In this document: positions 11,564 to 20,572 of the stretch, one piece after another
Numbering within the stretch: position 1 is the stretch's first letter
How the letters are laid out: each line of letters begins with the position of its first letter
Origin: Lachnospiraceae bacterium
Lineage (GTDB): Bacteria > Bacillota > Clostridia > Lachnospirales > Lachnospiraceae
Assembly (NCBI GenBank): GCA_022774705.1
Contig: JALFLM010000181.1
Coordinates: 19,966 to 83,965, forward strand
Length of the DNA stretch: 64,000 bases
Direction of reading: 5' to 3'
Program-made: the position numbers and the translations under genes
The notes under the pieces: generated by a model
Seen by the model: only the letters and a program-made list of their open reading frames with translations
What the model was told of the DNA's origin: nothing
The model's database searches: none

Positions 11564-14131
11564 ATGGCAGCATTTGATCGGGTATTATCGGGGTATCCCA
11601 GTATGGATCAGGTTCTGGATTATATCCGGCTGGGTGATAATGTGGTGATTCAGGTTACCGGTATGGATGAATTCCGTTTTTTTGTGGAGCCTTATGTGGA
11701 GCAGGCAAAAAAAGACGGCAGGAATCTGATCTATTTCCGTTTTGCCAGCCATGCACCGCTGGTAAAGAAAGAGGATGCAAAGTGGTACTGCCTTGATCCG
11801 GGAGAAGGCTTTGAGCAGTTTACCATCCGGGTTCACAGGATTATTGAGAAGGAGGGGCGGGATGCATTTTATGTGTTTGACTGCCTGTCGGAGCTTCAGG
11901 TGGCCTGGGCCGCCGATCTGATGATGGGCAATTTCTTCTGCGTGACTTGTCCGTTTCTGTTTATTCTGGATACGGTTGCCATGTTTCCTGTCATCCGCGG
12001 TGATCATTCTCATGAGACGATTGCGCGGATTCAGGAAACGACACAGCTTTTTCTCGATGTTTATTCCGATGAAAAGAATATTTATCTGCATCCGGTAAAG
12101 GTGTGGAACCGCTATTCGGCTACCATGTTTCTTCCTCATCGGGCTGATAAACAGGAAAAGGTCTTTACAACGCTGACGGATTCGGTAAGTATGAGCCGGT
12201 ACTATTGGGTGGTTGGGCAGTATCTGAGTACGGAGGATCAGAATCTGGACAGCTGGGAACGCTATTTTCAGAAATCACGTACCTGTGAACCGTCCCAGGA
12301 AGAAGAAATTAAATCGAATTTCTGTCGTATGATGATGACGAAGGATTCGAAAATCCGTGAGATGTTCGGGAAATTTTTCGAGATAAAAGATTATTATCGG
12401 GTAAAAGACCGGCTCATCGGCAGCGGGAAGATCGGAGGTAAATCCTGCGGTATGCTTTTGTCACGCAGTATTGTGCAGAAATGTCTCCCTGAACTGTCAG
12501 AGCGGATGGAACCCCATGATTCTTTTTATATCGGAAGTCATGTATTTTACACCTATCTCGTTTACAATAAATTGTGGGATCTTCATGTAGCTCAGAAAGA
12601 AAAAGACAGATATTATGAGCTGGCAGGGCAGCTTTCCGATGGAATTCTGCACGGTGTATTTCCGGAAGCAATCCGCAGTCAGCTGCGAAGAATGCTGGAA
12701 TATTACGGTCAGGCACCAATTATTGCAAGATCCAGCAGTATGCTGGAGGATGGTTTCGGCAATGCATTTGCCGGGAAATATGAGTCGGTTTTCTGCGCCA
12801 ATCAGGGGACGCCGGAGGAACGTCTGGAGAAGCTGGAGGATGCAATACGGATTGTTTATGCCAGCGCGGTGGATCCTTCCGCACTGGAGTACAGGAGAAA
12901 CCGCGGGCTGGATGCGCTGGAGGAACAGATGTCAATTCTGGTGCAGAGAGTTTCCGGCTCTATGCACGGAACGTATTTCTTCCCTTCGGCGGCAGGTGTC
13001 GGGTATTCTTACGATACGTATGGATGCAGTCAGAATCTGGATCCGGAAAAGGGCATGCTCCGTATGGTTTACGGTCTGGGAACTCGGGCGGTGGACCGGA
13101 CCGATAACGATTATCCCAGGATCATACATATAGATAAGCCGGAGCATACATATCTGACAACCATGAACGAAAAAGTGAGATTCTCCCAGAGAAAGCTGGA
13201 TGTCATACATCTGGAGAAAAAAGATGTGGTGGAAATTTCTCTTGAGGAGATGATGAAGGTAACGCCCAGGTGGTACCATAATCTGGTGCTGGAGCATGAC
13301 AGGGAGATGGAACAGAATTATTACAACACCAGAGGTGTGCGCCGGGATATCTGCTTCGGAACCTGCCATGGATATGTGAAGAACCGGCAGTTTCTGAAAG
13401 ACATGGAGCTGATTCTGGCCACACTGGAACGGGAATATACCTATCCGGTGGATATCGAATTTACAGTCAATTCCAATGAAAGGAAAGAGTATGTAATCTG
13501 TCTGCTGCAGTGCAGACCATTGCAGGTATTTTCAGGGGAGGGGAAAATCGAAATACCCGATATACCTCAGGAGAAGATCCTGTTTGAAACAACGGGAAGT
13601 TCCATGGGCAAGCCGCAGCAGAAGCAGCTGGATGCTGTTGTACTGGTTGATGCGAAAGCTTACTATGATTATCCTTACAAACGGAAGCCGGAAGTGGCGG
13701 ATCTTCTTACGATGATCAATACTTCATTTCGGGGAAGCGGTAAAAATGTGCTTCTGATGGTGCCCGGAAGAATCGGGACCTCGTCACCGGAGCTGGGAAT
13801 ACCGGTGAAATTTGCAGGGATTTCCCAGTTCTGTGCCATCGTTGAAATGGATGACGATCAGTCCGGCTATTCACCGGAGCTGTCTTTTGGCAGTCATATG
13901 TTCCAGAATCTGGTGGAAGCGGAGATTTTCTATACAGCTCTGCTTAAAACAGGGAAGGAAGGTGCAGAGAAACGTGAAAAACTGCTTTCCGGTATCGGAA
14001 AAATGTGTGAATTACCGGAATCGTACCGGCATTTATCGGATATGGTGCATGTATATCAGACAGAAGAAGCGGGACTGACGCTGTATTATGATATGGATAA
14101 AGGAAGGACGGTGTGTGGAATCAGCAGGTAA
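11564..14131 (+). CDS. PEP/pyruvate-binding (PPDK_N) domain protein with N-terminal degenerate RecA/KaiC-like region
   Basis: GKIGGKSCGMLLSRSIV and IIARSSSMLEDGFGNAFAGKYESVF match PPDK_N core motifs; N-terminus GYPSMDQVLDYIRLGDNVVIQV is KaiC-like without a P-loop. Confidence 0.75.
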   Translation: MAAFDRVLSGYPSMDQVLDYIRLGDNVVIQVTGMDEFRFFVEPYVEQAKKDGRNLIYFRFASHAPLVKKEDAKWYCLDPGEGFEQFTIRVHRIIEKEGRDAFYVFDCLSELQVAWAADLMMGNFFCVTCPFLFILDTVAMFPVIRGDHSHETIARIQETTQLFLDVYSDEKNIYLHPVKVWNRYSATMFLPHRADKQEKVFTTLTDSVSMSRYYWVVGQYLSTEDQNLDSWERYFQKSRTCEPSQEEEIKSNFCRMMMTKDSKIREMFGKFFEIKDYYRVKDRLIGSGKIGGKSCGMLLSRSIVQKCLPELSERMEPHDSFYIGSHVFYTYLVYNKLWDLHVAQKEKDRYYELAGQLSDGILHGVFPEAIRSQLRRMLEYYGQAPIIARSSSMLEDGFGNAFAGKYESVFCANQGTPEERLEKLEDAIRIVYASAVDPSALEYRRNRGLDALEEQMSILVQRVSGSMHGTYFFPSAAGVGYSYDTYGCSQNLDPEKGMLRMVYGLGTRAVDRTDNDYPRIIHIDKPEHTYLTTMNEKVRFSQRKLDVIHLEKKDVVEISLEEMMKVTPRWYHNLVLEHDREMEQNYYNTRGVRRDICFGTCHGYVKNRQFLKDMELILATLEREYTYPVDIEFTVNSNERKEYVICLLQCRPLQVFSGEGKIEIPDIPQEKILFETTGSSMGKPQQKQLDAVVLVDAKAYYDYPYKRKPEVADLLTMINTSFRGSGKNVLLMVPGRIGTSSPELGIPVKFAGISQFCAIVEMDDDQSGYSPELSFGSHMFQNLVEAEIFYTALLKTGKEGAEKREKLLSGIGKMCELPESYRHLSDMVHVYQTEEAGLTLYYDMDKGRTVCGISR

Positions 14132-14158
14132 AAAACAAAAAATAATTTTAAAATATAC

Positions 14159-14187
14159 TTGACAAATAGGAATACTTGGTATAATAT
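14159..14187 (+). promoter_or_regulatory. Promoter for the Cys-rich leader ORF / sulfate operon
   Basis: TTGACA 14159-14164; TGG-TATAAT (extended -10) 14180-14185, spacing 15, or TAATAT 14182-14187, spacing 17; direct repeat ATACTTG at 14155 and 14172. Confidence 0.65.
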
Positions 14188-14251
14188 ATCAGACATACAA
14201 AACATACTAATCCGGTATGAGAAGTAAAGCTAACAGAAAGGGGAAACGTTC

Positions 14252-14416
14252 ATGATGAAAAAAATGGCATCCTGTAGAGCGATGTGTTGCTGCAGCAGCT
14301 GCGAGGGCTGCAATGTGATGTGTATGTGCGGGATGCACAGTGATTTTCATGATGCGTTTTGTGTGCCTGATTGTTTACGAATGAAGTGCATGGCAGTTCC
14401 CGATGCGGGTGATTGA
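14252..14416 (+). CDS. 54-aa Cys/Met-rich peptide MMKKMASCRAMCCCSSCEGCNVMCMCGMHSDFHDAFCVPDCLRMKCMAVPDAGD (candidate leader peptide; not in ORF track)
   Basis: ATG preceded by AGAAAGGGG SD 9 nt upstream; 11 Cys and 9 Met in 54 codons; upstream promoter; downstream terminator. Confidence 0.7.
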   Translation: MMKKMASCRAMCCCSSCEGCNVMCMCGMHSDFHDAFCVPDCLRMKCMAVPDAGD

Positions 14417-14439
14417 TGCTGTTATGATTATGATATTCG

Positions 14440-14469
14440 GGCAGGTGCGAACGCGTACCTGCCTTTTTT
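14440..14469 (+). terminator. Intrinsic terminator / candidate attenuator downstream of Cys-rich ORF
   Basis: GGCAGGTGCG AACG CGCGTACCTGCC-type stem (10 bp including one G-U, 4-nt loop) followed by TTTTTT. Confidence 0.85.
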
Positions 14470-14577
14470 GCAGTCAGAGACCTTTTTACAATTACAGATA
14501 AACCAATAAGTCGGAAATCATTTCAGCTGACCGGAAAACCGGAGGTTTGAACAGGACAGAAATCCGGCTGCAGGCAT

Positions 14578-14647
14578 AAAGCATGGGAACGTGCAAAGCA
14601 TGAAAATGTGCAGAGCATGGGAACGTGCAGAGCATGAAGACGTGTGC
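14578..14647 (+). repeat. Tandem 17-bp repeat (~4 units), each a potential small RNA hairpin
   Basis: AAAGCATGGGAACGTGC / AAAGCATGAAAATGTGC / AGAGCATGGGAACGTGC / AGAGCATGAAGACGTGTGC, then degenerate AGAGCCTGCGGCG. Confidence 0.92.
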
Positions 14648-14858
14648 AGAGCCTGCGGCGCGGAAATCAGAAGTTCAGACCTTCGGTTTTTTCTATGCCG
14701 GCATGATCTGTAAAGGAAAACAAACGTGCAGGATGAAAATACGGATATAAAATGAAAATCAAAAATCAGAAATCAAAAAAATGGAAAGTAAGAATTGAAA
14801 ATATGAATCGGAAATAAAAATCCGAAAGTGTATGAGCATGGAAAGAGAGGAGAAAATT

Positions 14859-15923
14859 ATGAGAAAAAGATTAGTAAGTTCAGGTTTGGCAGCAGTTCTG
14901 GCAGCAGCTTTGGCAGCAGGAAGTCTGACAGGATGCGGAGGCGGAAAAGGTAATGATGCGGCAACAGAAGCGGCCAAAAATGCATCGGCTGCCGATAAAG
15001 TCACCATTACCAATGTCTCCTACGATCCAACCAGAGAGTTATACGAGCAGTACAATAAAGTTTTTGCAGAACACTGGAAGGAACAGACGGGTCAGGACGT
15101 GGAAATCACCCAGTCACATGGCGGCTCCGGTAAACAGGCTCTGGAGGTAGCCAACGGTCTGGAAGCCGATGTGGTGACTCTGGCGCTGGAGTATGATGTA
15201 AAGGCTGTTGAGGATGCCGGTCTGATCGAGCCCGGCTGGAAAGAAGAGTTTGACAAGGACAGTTCTCCGTACACATCAACCATTGTATTTCTGGTAAGAA
15301 AAGGGAATCCCAAAAATATTAAGGACTGGGGAGATCTGGTGAAGGACGGCATCGGTGTTATTACACCAAATCCCAAAACCTCCGGCGGTGCCAGATGGAA
15401 TTACCTGGCTGCATGGGCATATGCGGACAAGCTGTACAGCGGAGACGAAACCAAAATCAAAGACTTTATGAAAAAATTATACGAAAATGTGCTGGTTCTT
15501 GATTCCGGTGCAAGAGGTGCAACCACATCTTTCGTGGAAAACGGACAGGGCGACGTACTCCTTGCATGGGAAAATGAAGCGTATCTTTCCATTAAAGATG
15601 CTCCCGATGATTATGAAATCATAACACCCAGCATCAGTATTCTGGCTCAGCCTTCCGTTGCAGTTGTGGATGAGGTGGTTGATGCCAGAGGAACCCGTGA
15701 TGTGGCAACCGGGTATCTGAAATATCTTTATTCTGATGAAGCACAGAAAATCGCAGGAGACAATTTTTATCGTCCTTCCAATGAAAAAATCCTTCAGGAA
15801 TACAGCGACACCTTTGATCTGAATATCAACCTGGTAACCATCGATGACTTCGGCGGCTGGGATAAAGCGCAGGAAACCCATTTTGCCGATGGCGGTGTTT
15901 TCGATCAGATTTATGAAAAATAG
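14859..15923 (+). CDS. sbp: Sulfate ABC transporter substrate-binding lipoprotein (Sbp/CysP family)
   Basis: Lipobox [47 protein letters not shown]; followed by cysT/W/A. Confidence 0.92.
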   Translation: MRKRLVSSGLAAVLAAALAAGSLTGCGGGKGNDAATEAAKNASAADKVTITNVSYDPTRELYEQYNKVFAEHWKEQTGQDVEITQSHGGSGKQALEVANGLEADVVTLALEYDVKAVEDAGLIEPGWKEEFDKDSSPYTSTIVFLVRKGNPKNIKDWGDLVKDGIGVITPNPKTSGGARWNYLAAWAYADKLYSGDETKIKDFMKKLYENVLVLDSGARGATTSFVENGQGDVLLAWENEAYLSIKDAPDDYEIITPSISILAQPSVAVVDEVVDARGTRDVATGYLKYLYSDEAQKIAGDNFYRPSNEKILQEYSDTFDLNINLVTIDDFGGWDKAQETHFADGGVFDQIYEK

Positions 15924-15992
15924 ACAGGTGTGAAAAACAGACGGATCAGCCCTTCGGGGCTGATCTGATGAAGAAGAAAAGCAGAAGGAGTT

Positions 15993-16838
15993 ATGAAGGC
16001 CATGAAAAAAGCTGGTAAACGGGTGATTCCCGGTTTTGGATTGTCGATGGGAGTTACACTTGCCATATTAAGCTGTGTTGTATTGATTCCACTGGCATCA
16101 CTGGCTGTTTATTCTTCGCAGCTGGGCATAAAGGAATTTAGTGAAGTGGTAACAAGAGAGCGGGTGCTGTCAAGCTTTTATGTCAGTTTTCTCACGGCTG
16201 CTGCTGCAACGGCTGTCAATGCAGTTATGGGTGTGGTGATTGCATGGGTTCTGGTACGGTATGATTTTCCGGGTAAACGGATTATGGACGGGATGATCGA
16301 GCTGCCATTTGCCCTGCCCACTGCAGTGGCGGGCATTGCACTGACCTCTCTTACATCGGATACGGGATTTGTGGGACGTTTTTTTGCACGCTTCGGGATC
16401 CGCATTGCCTACACCAGAATCGGTATTACCATTGCTCTGGTTTTCATCGGGATTCCTTTTGTGGTAAGAGCGGTACAGCCGGTGCTGGAAAAACTGGATT
16501 CTTCCTGTGAAGAGGCGGCCAGAGCGCTGGGAGCGGAACCGTCGGTTGTTTTCTGGAAGGTCATTTTTCCGGAACTGAAGCCGGCGTTGTTTACCGGTGC
16601 AGGACTGGCTTTTGGAAGATGCCTGGGAGAATACGGAAGCGTTGTATTTATAGCAGGAAATAAACCCTACTATACGGAAATAACGCCTTTGATCATCATG
16701 TCCGAACTGCAGGAATATGATTACGCCAGTGCCACGGCAATCGCACTTGTCATGCTGGCTGCCTCATTCCTGATTCTGTTCCTGGTGAATCTGGTACAGG
16801 CAAAAAATTCACAAATTTTACAGGGAGGAAACGGCTGA
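15993..16838 (+). CDS. cysT: Sulfate ABC transporter permease CysT
   Basis: Binding-protein-dependent permease; LPFALPTAVAGIALTSL; EEAARALGAEPSVVFWKVIFPELKPAL EAA loop; operon context. Confidence 0.9.
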   Translation: MKAMKKAGKRVIPGFGLSMGVTLAILSCVVLIPLASLAVYSSQLGIKEFSEVVTRERVLSSFYVSFLTAAAATAVNAVMGVVIAWVLVRYDFPGKRIMDGMIELPFALPTAVAGIALTSLTSDTGFVGRFFARFGIRIAYTRIGITIALVFIGIPFVVRAVQPVLEKLDSSCEEAARALGAEPSVVFWKVIFPELKPALFTGAGLAFGRCLGEYGSVVFIAGNKPYYTEITPLIIMSELQEYDYASATAIALVMLAASFLILFLVNLVQAKNSQILQGGNG

Positions 16839-17674
16839 TGCAGGAAAATAGAAAATCATCAACGGTTACAAAATGGTTTCTGATCGGAATCAGTGTTCTG
16901 TTTCTGGCTGTTATGCTGCTGCTTCCGCTGATTACGGTCATTACCGAAGCACTTCGCAGCGGATGGGATGTGTACATAGAATCGGTTTCGGACGAATATA
17001 CGATCAAAGCGCTGCAGCTGACGATTGAGGCAACAGCAATATCCGTAATCATCAACACGGTTTTTGGACTGTTTGCGGCGTGGGCCATTACCAGATTTCA
17101 ATTTAAAGGCAAAAAGCTTCTTACTACGATGATTGACATACCGGTTACGGTTTCACCGATTATTGCAGGTCTGATTTTCATACTGATTTTCGGGCGGCAG
17201 AGTGCTTTGTACCCTTATCTGCAGTCCATGGGAATTAAGGTTGTATTTGCGGTTCCCGGAATTGTACTGGCAACGATCTTTGTAACGTTTCCGTTTGTTT
17301 CCAGAGAATTGATTCCGGTCCTTGAAGTTCAGGGAACGGATGAAGAGGAAGCAGCAGCGCTGATGGGTGCAAAGGGATGGACGATTTTCAGCAAAATCAC
17401 TTTTCCTCATATTAAGTGGGCTTTTGTTTACGGTGTTGTACTGTGTACTGCAAGAGCTATGGGTGAATTCGGTGCTGTATCCGTTTTATCCGGTCATCTG
17501 CGGGGGAAAACCAACACACTTCCCCTGCATATAGAAATTCTGTTTAATGAGTTCCAGTATGTTCCGGCTTTTGCCGTGTCTTCGATCCTGGTGGTTCTGG
17601 CGATTTTCATACTGGTTGTACGAAGTATTGTGGAATATCGTGGAAAGAAAGAGGATGCAGAGAATGTATGTTGA
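16838..17674 (+). CDS. cysW: Sulfate ABC transporter permease CysW
   Basis: Permease with EEEAAALMGAKGWTIFSKITFPHIKWAF; GAVSVLSGHLRGKTNTLPLHIEILFNE typical of CysW. Confidence 0.9.
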   Translation: MQENRKSSTVTKWFLIGISVLFLAVMLLLPLITVITEALRSGWDVYIESVSDEYTIKALQLTIEATAISVIINTVFGLFAAWAITRFQFKGKKLLTTMIDIPVTVSPIIAGLIFILIFGRQSALYPYLQSMGIKVVFAVPGIVLATIFVTFPFVSRELIPVLEVQGTDEEEAAALMGAKGWTIFSKITFPHIKWAFVYGVVLCTARAMGEFGAVSVLSGHLRGKTNTLPLHIEILFNEFQYVPAFAVSSILVVLAIFILVVRSIVEYRGKKEDAENVC

Positions 17675-18722
17675 ACTGAAAGATATTAATAAAACATTCG
17701 GAAACTATAAAGCTTCCGATCAGGTGAATTTCGGAATTGAAAAAGGAAAACTCATCGGACTTCTGGGTCCCAGCGGAAGCGGAAAAACAACGATTCTGCG
17801 TATGATTGCCGGTCTGGAATCACCGGACAGCGGAGAAATCGTAATTGATGGAAGAGTGGTCAACAATATTCCTGCCAGTGAGCGGGGAATCGGCTTCGTC
17901 TTTCAGAATTATGCACTGTTCCGATATATGACGGTATTTGACAATATTGCCTTTGGACTGAAGGTGCAGAAACAGGATAAAGCAAGAATTAAAGAACGGG
18001 TCAGCGAATTGATTCGCCTGATCGGTCTGGAAGGGCTGGAAAAGCGTTATCCCAGTCAGCTGTCTGGCGGTCAGCGGCAGAGAGTGGCCTTTGCCAGAGC
18101 ACTTGCTCCTAATCCACAGCTGCTTTTACTGGATGAGCCCTTTGCTGCCATCGATGCCAAAGTCAGAAAAGAACTGCGCAGCTGGCTGAAGGATATGATT
18201 GAAAAGCTGGGCATCACCAGTATTTTTGTTACCCATGATCAGGAAGAAGCGATAGAAGTAGCTGATGAAATTATTATAACCAACCGGGGACGGATCGAGC
18301 AGATCGGCACACCGCTGGAAATTTACCAGAATCCGCAGACTGCATTTACCGCATCATTTTTCGGGGAAACCGCAATTCTGGAGGATTATCATGATTTTGT
18401 GAATTTCGATGAAATTCCGGGAGCGGAGCATGCCATTGTCCGGCCTGAATTTGTCAGTGTTCGGAAAAAGGATGAGGTGCAGAAGTTTAAAAGTTCCGCA
18501 TCGGAGGGAATCGTCGAAAGAGTGGCTTTCCGGGGAGACAGAATAGAACTGCGTGTCCGGGTCAATCATTCAGTGCTGACGGCACACCGCGGACTGGAAG
18601 AACAGCCGGTGGAGGTCGGAGAAACGGTCAATGTATTTCTGTACCGCATCTTTGTTACGGTGGGAGACCAGGCTTATCTGGTTGAAAACCGCTCCATGAA
18701 AGATGATTCCGTATTCATTTGA
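17664..18722 (+). CDS. cysA: Sulfate ABC transporter ATP-binding protein CysA
   Basis: GPSGSGKTTILRMIAGLE, LSGGQRQRVAFARALAPNPQLLLLDEPFAAIDAKVR; C-terminal TOBE-like region; overlaps the cysW end. Confidence 0.9.
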   Translation: MYVELKDINKTFGNYKASDQVNFGIEKGKLIGLLGPSGSGKTTILRMIAGLESPDSGEIVIDGRVVNNIPASERGIGFVFQNYALFRYMTVFDNIAFGLKVQKQDKARIKERVSELIRLIGLEGLEKRYPSQLSGGQRQRVAFARALAPNPQLLLLDEPFAAIDAKVRKELRSWLKDMIEKLGITSIFVTHDQEEAIEVADEIIITNRGRIEQIGTPLEIYQNPQTAFTASFFGETAILEDYHDFVNFDEIPGAEHAIVRPEFVSVRKKDEVQKFKSSASEGIVERVAFRGDRIELRVRVNHSVLTAHRGLEEQPVEVGETVNVFLYRIFVTVGDQAYLVENRSMKDDSVFI

Positions 18723-18781
18723 TGATTTTATTCGGACCAGGAGACACAATCATATTTTACGGGAAAGGATGAACCTGATTG

Positions 18782-20572
18782 ATGGAAACAAGAAAAATCA
18801 GAACAGACGTGCTGATCATCGGCGGCGGTACGGCGGGCTGCTTTGCCGCGATTACGCTGGGCAGGAAAAGCGGTCTCAATGTACTTATTGCGGAAAAAGC
18901 AAATATCAGACGAAGCGGCTGCCTGGCAGCAGGTGTGAACGCACTTAATGCATACATTACAAAAGGAAAAATTCCGCAGGATTACGTGGACTATGCCAGA
19001 AGAGATGCAGAGGGAATTGTCCGTGAAGATCTGCTTCTGTCCATGGCCGGGCGCCTGAATCATGTAACAAAGGAGCTGGAGGATCTGGGCCTTGTGATCC
19101 TGAAGGATGAAAACGGGGAATACGTAACGAGGGGCCCCCGCAATATTAAGATCAACGGCGAAAATATCAAACCCCTTCTGGCAGAAGCAGCTGCTTCTCA
19201 GGAACATGTTACGGTACTGAACCATGTCAACATCACGGATCTGAAAGTCGAAATTTCCGGGGAAGAAGGAGAAAAAGAAACAGAAGGCAGGCGGATTGCA
19301 GGCGCCTGGGGGTTCGATGTCAATCAGGAAATATTTTATGATATAGATGCAGGTGCGGTGATCTGTGCTTCCGGCGGAGCTGCCGGTTTGTACCGCCCCA
19401 ACAATCCGGGATTTTCCCGACACAAAATGTGGTACCCGCCCTTCAATACGGGGGCCGGTTATGCCATGGGGATTCTGGCGGGAGCAGAGATGACCACGTT
19501 TGAAATGCGGTTTATTGCCCTGCGCTGTAAGGATACAATTGCACCTGTGGGCACCATTGCTCAGGGAGTCGGTGCCAGACAGATCAACAGCAGAGGAGAG
19601 GTTTATGAGAACCGATACGGTCTGACCACTTCTCAGCGGGTTTACGGAACCGCGATGGAAAACAGAGAAGGAAGAGGTCCCTGCTATCTGCGCACAGATC
19701 AGATTTCAGAGGAGCAGCAGCAGGATCTTTATAAAGCCTATCTGAACATGGCTCCCGCACAGACACTGCGGTGGCTGGAATCCGGCAGAGGCCCTTCCGT
19801 GGAAAATGTGGAGATCGAGGGAACGGAGCCTTATATTGTGGGAGGTCATACGGCCAGCGGATACTGGGTGGACGGAAACCGCCAGACGACGATCCGGGGG
19901 CTGTATGCAGCCGGGGATGTGGCAGGCGGATGTCCGCAGAAATATGTTACCGGCGCTCTGGCAGAAGGAGAAATCGCCGCGGAGGCTGCCATAGAATATC
20001 TGAAAGCACAGGATGACAGGCGGCACAGAAATGATGATATTCAGGAAAGCAATGCTGCACGGGAAGACAGCGGCACTCGGGAAAACAATGGCAAAGAGCT
20101 TTCGGAACAGGGAAAAGCGAAAAAAGCGGAATATGAGGCCTTTCTGGAAAAATCACCTTCCCTGCTGACTGCAGAACAGCTGGAAGAGAATATGCAGAAA
20201 ATCATGGATCAGTATGCAGGCGGCATCAGTATGGATTACCGTTTCAGTGAAACACAGCTGAAGATCGCAGCTGAAAAGATTGCCGGGGTACAGCAGCTGA
20301 TACAGGAGCTTTCTGCCGGGAATATGGATGATCTTCTGAGAATCTATGAGCTGAAGGAACGGCTGGTTGTCTGTCAGGTGCTGATTGCTCATCTGATGGC
20401 AAGAAAAGAGACAAGATGGCACAGCTTTGCAGAGAATACGGATTATCCGCAGAAGTCGGATAACTGGATGAAATATGTAAATTCCAGAATGCAGAACGGA
20501 AAAATCAAAATCATTTATCGTGATCTTGTGACGGGAGGAGAAAAATATGAGCATTCAGATTCGGAGAGATAA
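18782..20572 (+). CDS. aprA: Adenylylsulfate reductase alpha-like flavoprotein (AprA family)
   Basis: FAD motif TDVLIIGGGTAGCFAAI; RRSGCLAAGVNALNAYI as in AprA; adjacent ferredoxin beta-like subunit and cysDN. Confidence 0.85.
   Translation: METRKIRTDVLIIGGGTAGCFAAITLGRKSGLNVLIAEKANIRRSGCLAAGVNALNAYITKGKIPQDYVDYARRDAEGIVREDLLLSMAGRLNHVTKELEDLGLVILKDENGEYVTRGPRNIKINGENIKPLLAEAAASQEHVTVLNHVNITDLKVEISGEEGEKETEGRRIAGAWGFDVNQEIFYDIDAGAVICASGGAAGLYRPNNPGFSRHKMWYPPFNTGAGYAMGILAGAEMTTFEMRFIALRCKDTIAPVGTIAQGVGARQINSRGEVYENRYGLTTSQRVYGTAMENREGRGPCYLRTDQISEEQQQDLYKAYLNMAPAQTLRWLESGRGPSVENVEIEGTEPYIVGGHTASGYWVDGNRQTTIRGLYAAGDVAGGCPQKYVTGALAEGEIAAEAAIEYLKAQDDRRHRNDDIQESNAAREDSGTRENNGKELSEQGKAKKAEYEAFLEKSPSLLTAEQLEENMQKIMDQYAGGISMDYRFSETQLKIAAEKIAGVQQLIQELSAGNMDDLLRIYELKERLVVCQVLIAHLMARKETRWHSFAENTDYPQKSDNWMKYVNSRMQNGKIKIIYRDLVTGGEKYEHSDSER

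Noticed and set aside
14252-14416. SCIFF/RiPP precursor interpretation of the Cys-rich ORF
   Set aside because: No adjacent radical SAM maturase or peptide exporter; the only radical SAM gene seen (mtaB) is tRNA-modifying and about 34 kb away. Not formally excluded.
14578-14663. CRISPR array interpretation of the 17-bp repeats
   Set aside because: Directly abutting repeats with no spacers and no cas genes in the window. The same applies to the 18-, 25- and 29-bp repeats.
14470-14830. SAM riboswitch in the sulfate-operon leader
   Set aside because: No S-box conserved core (e.g. CTTATCaAGAG...GGGNCC...) recognised by eye; a covariance-model search would be decisive.
18703-18948. 81-aa plus-strand ORF overlapping cysA end and aprA start
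   Set aside because: Out of frame with aprA, no domain or SD; overlaps well-supported genes.
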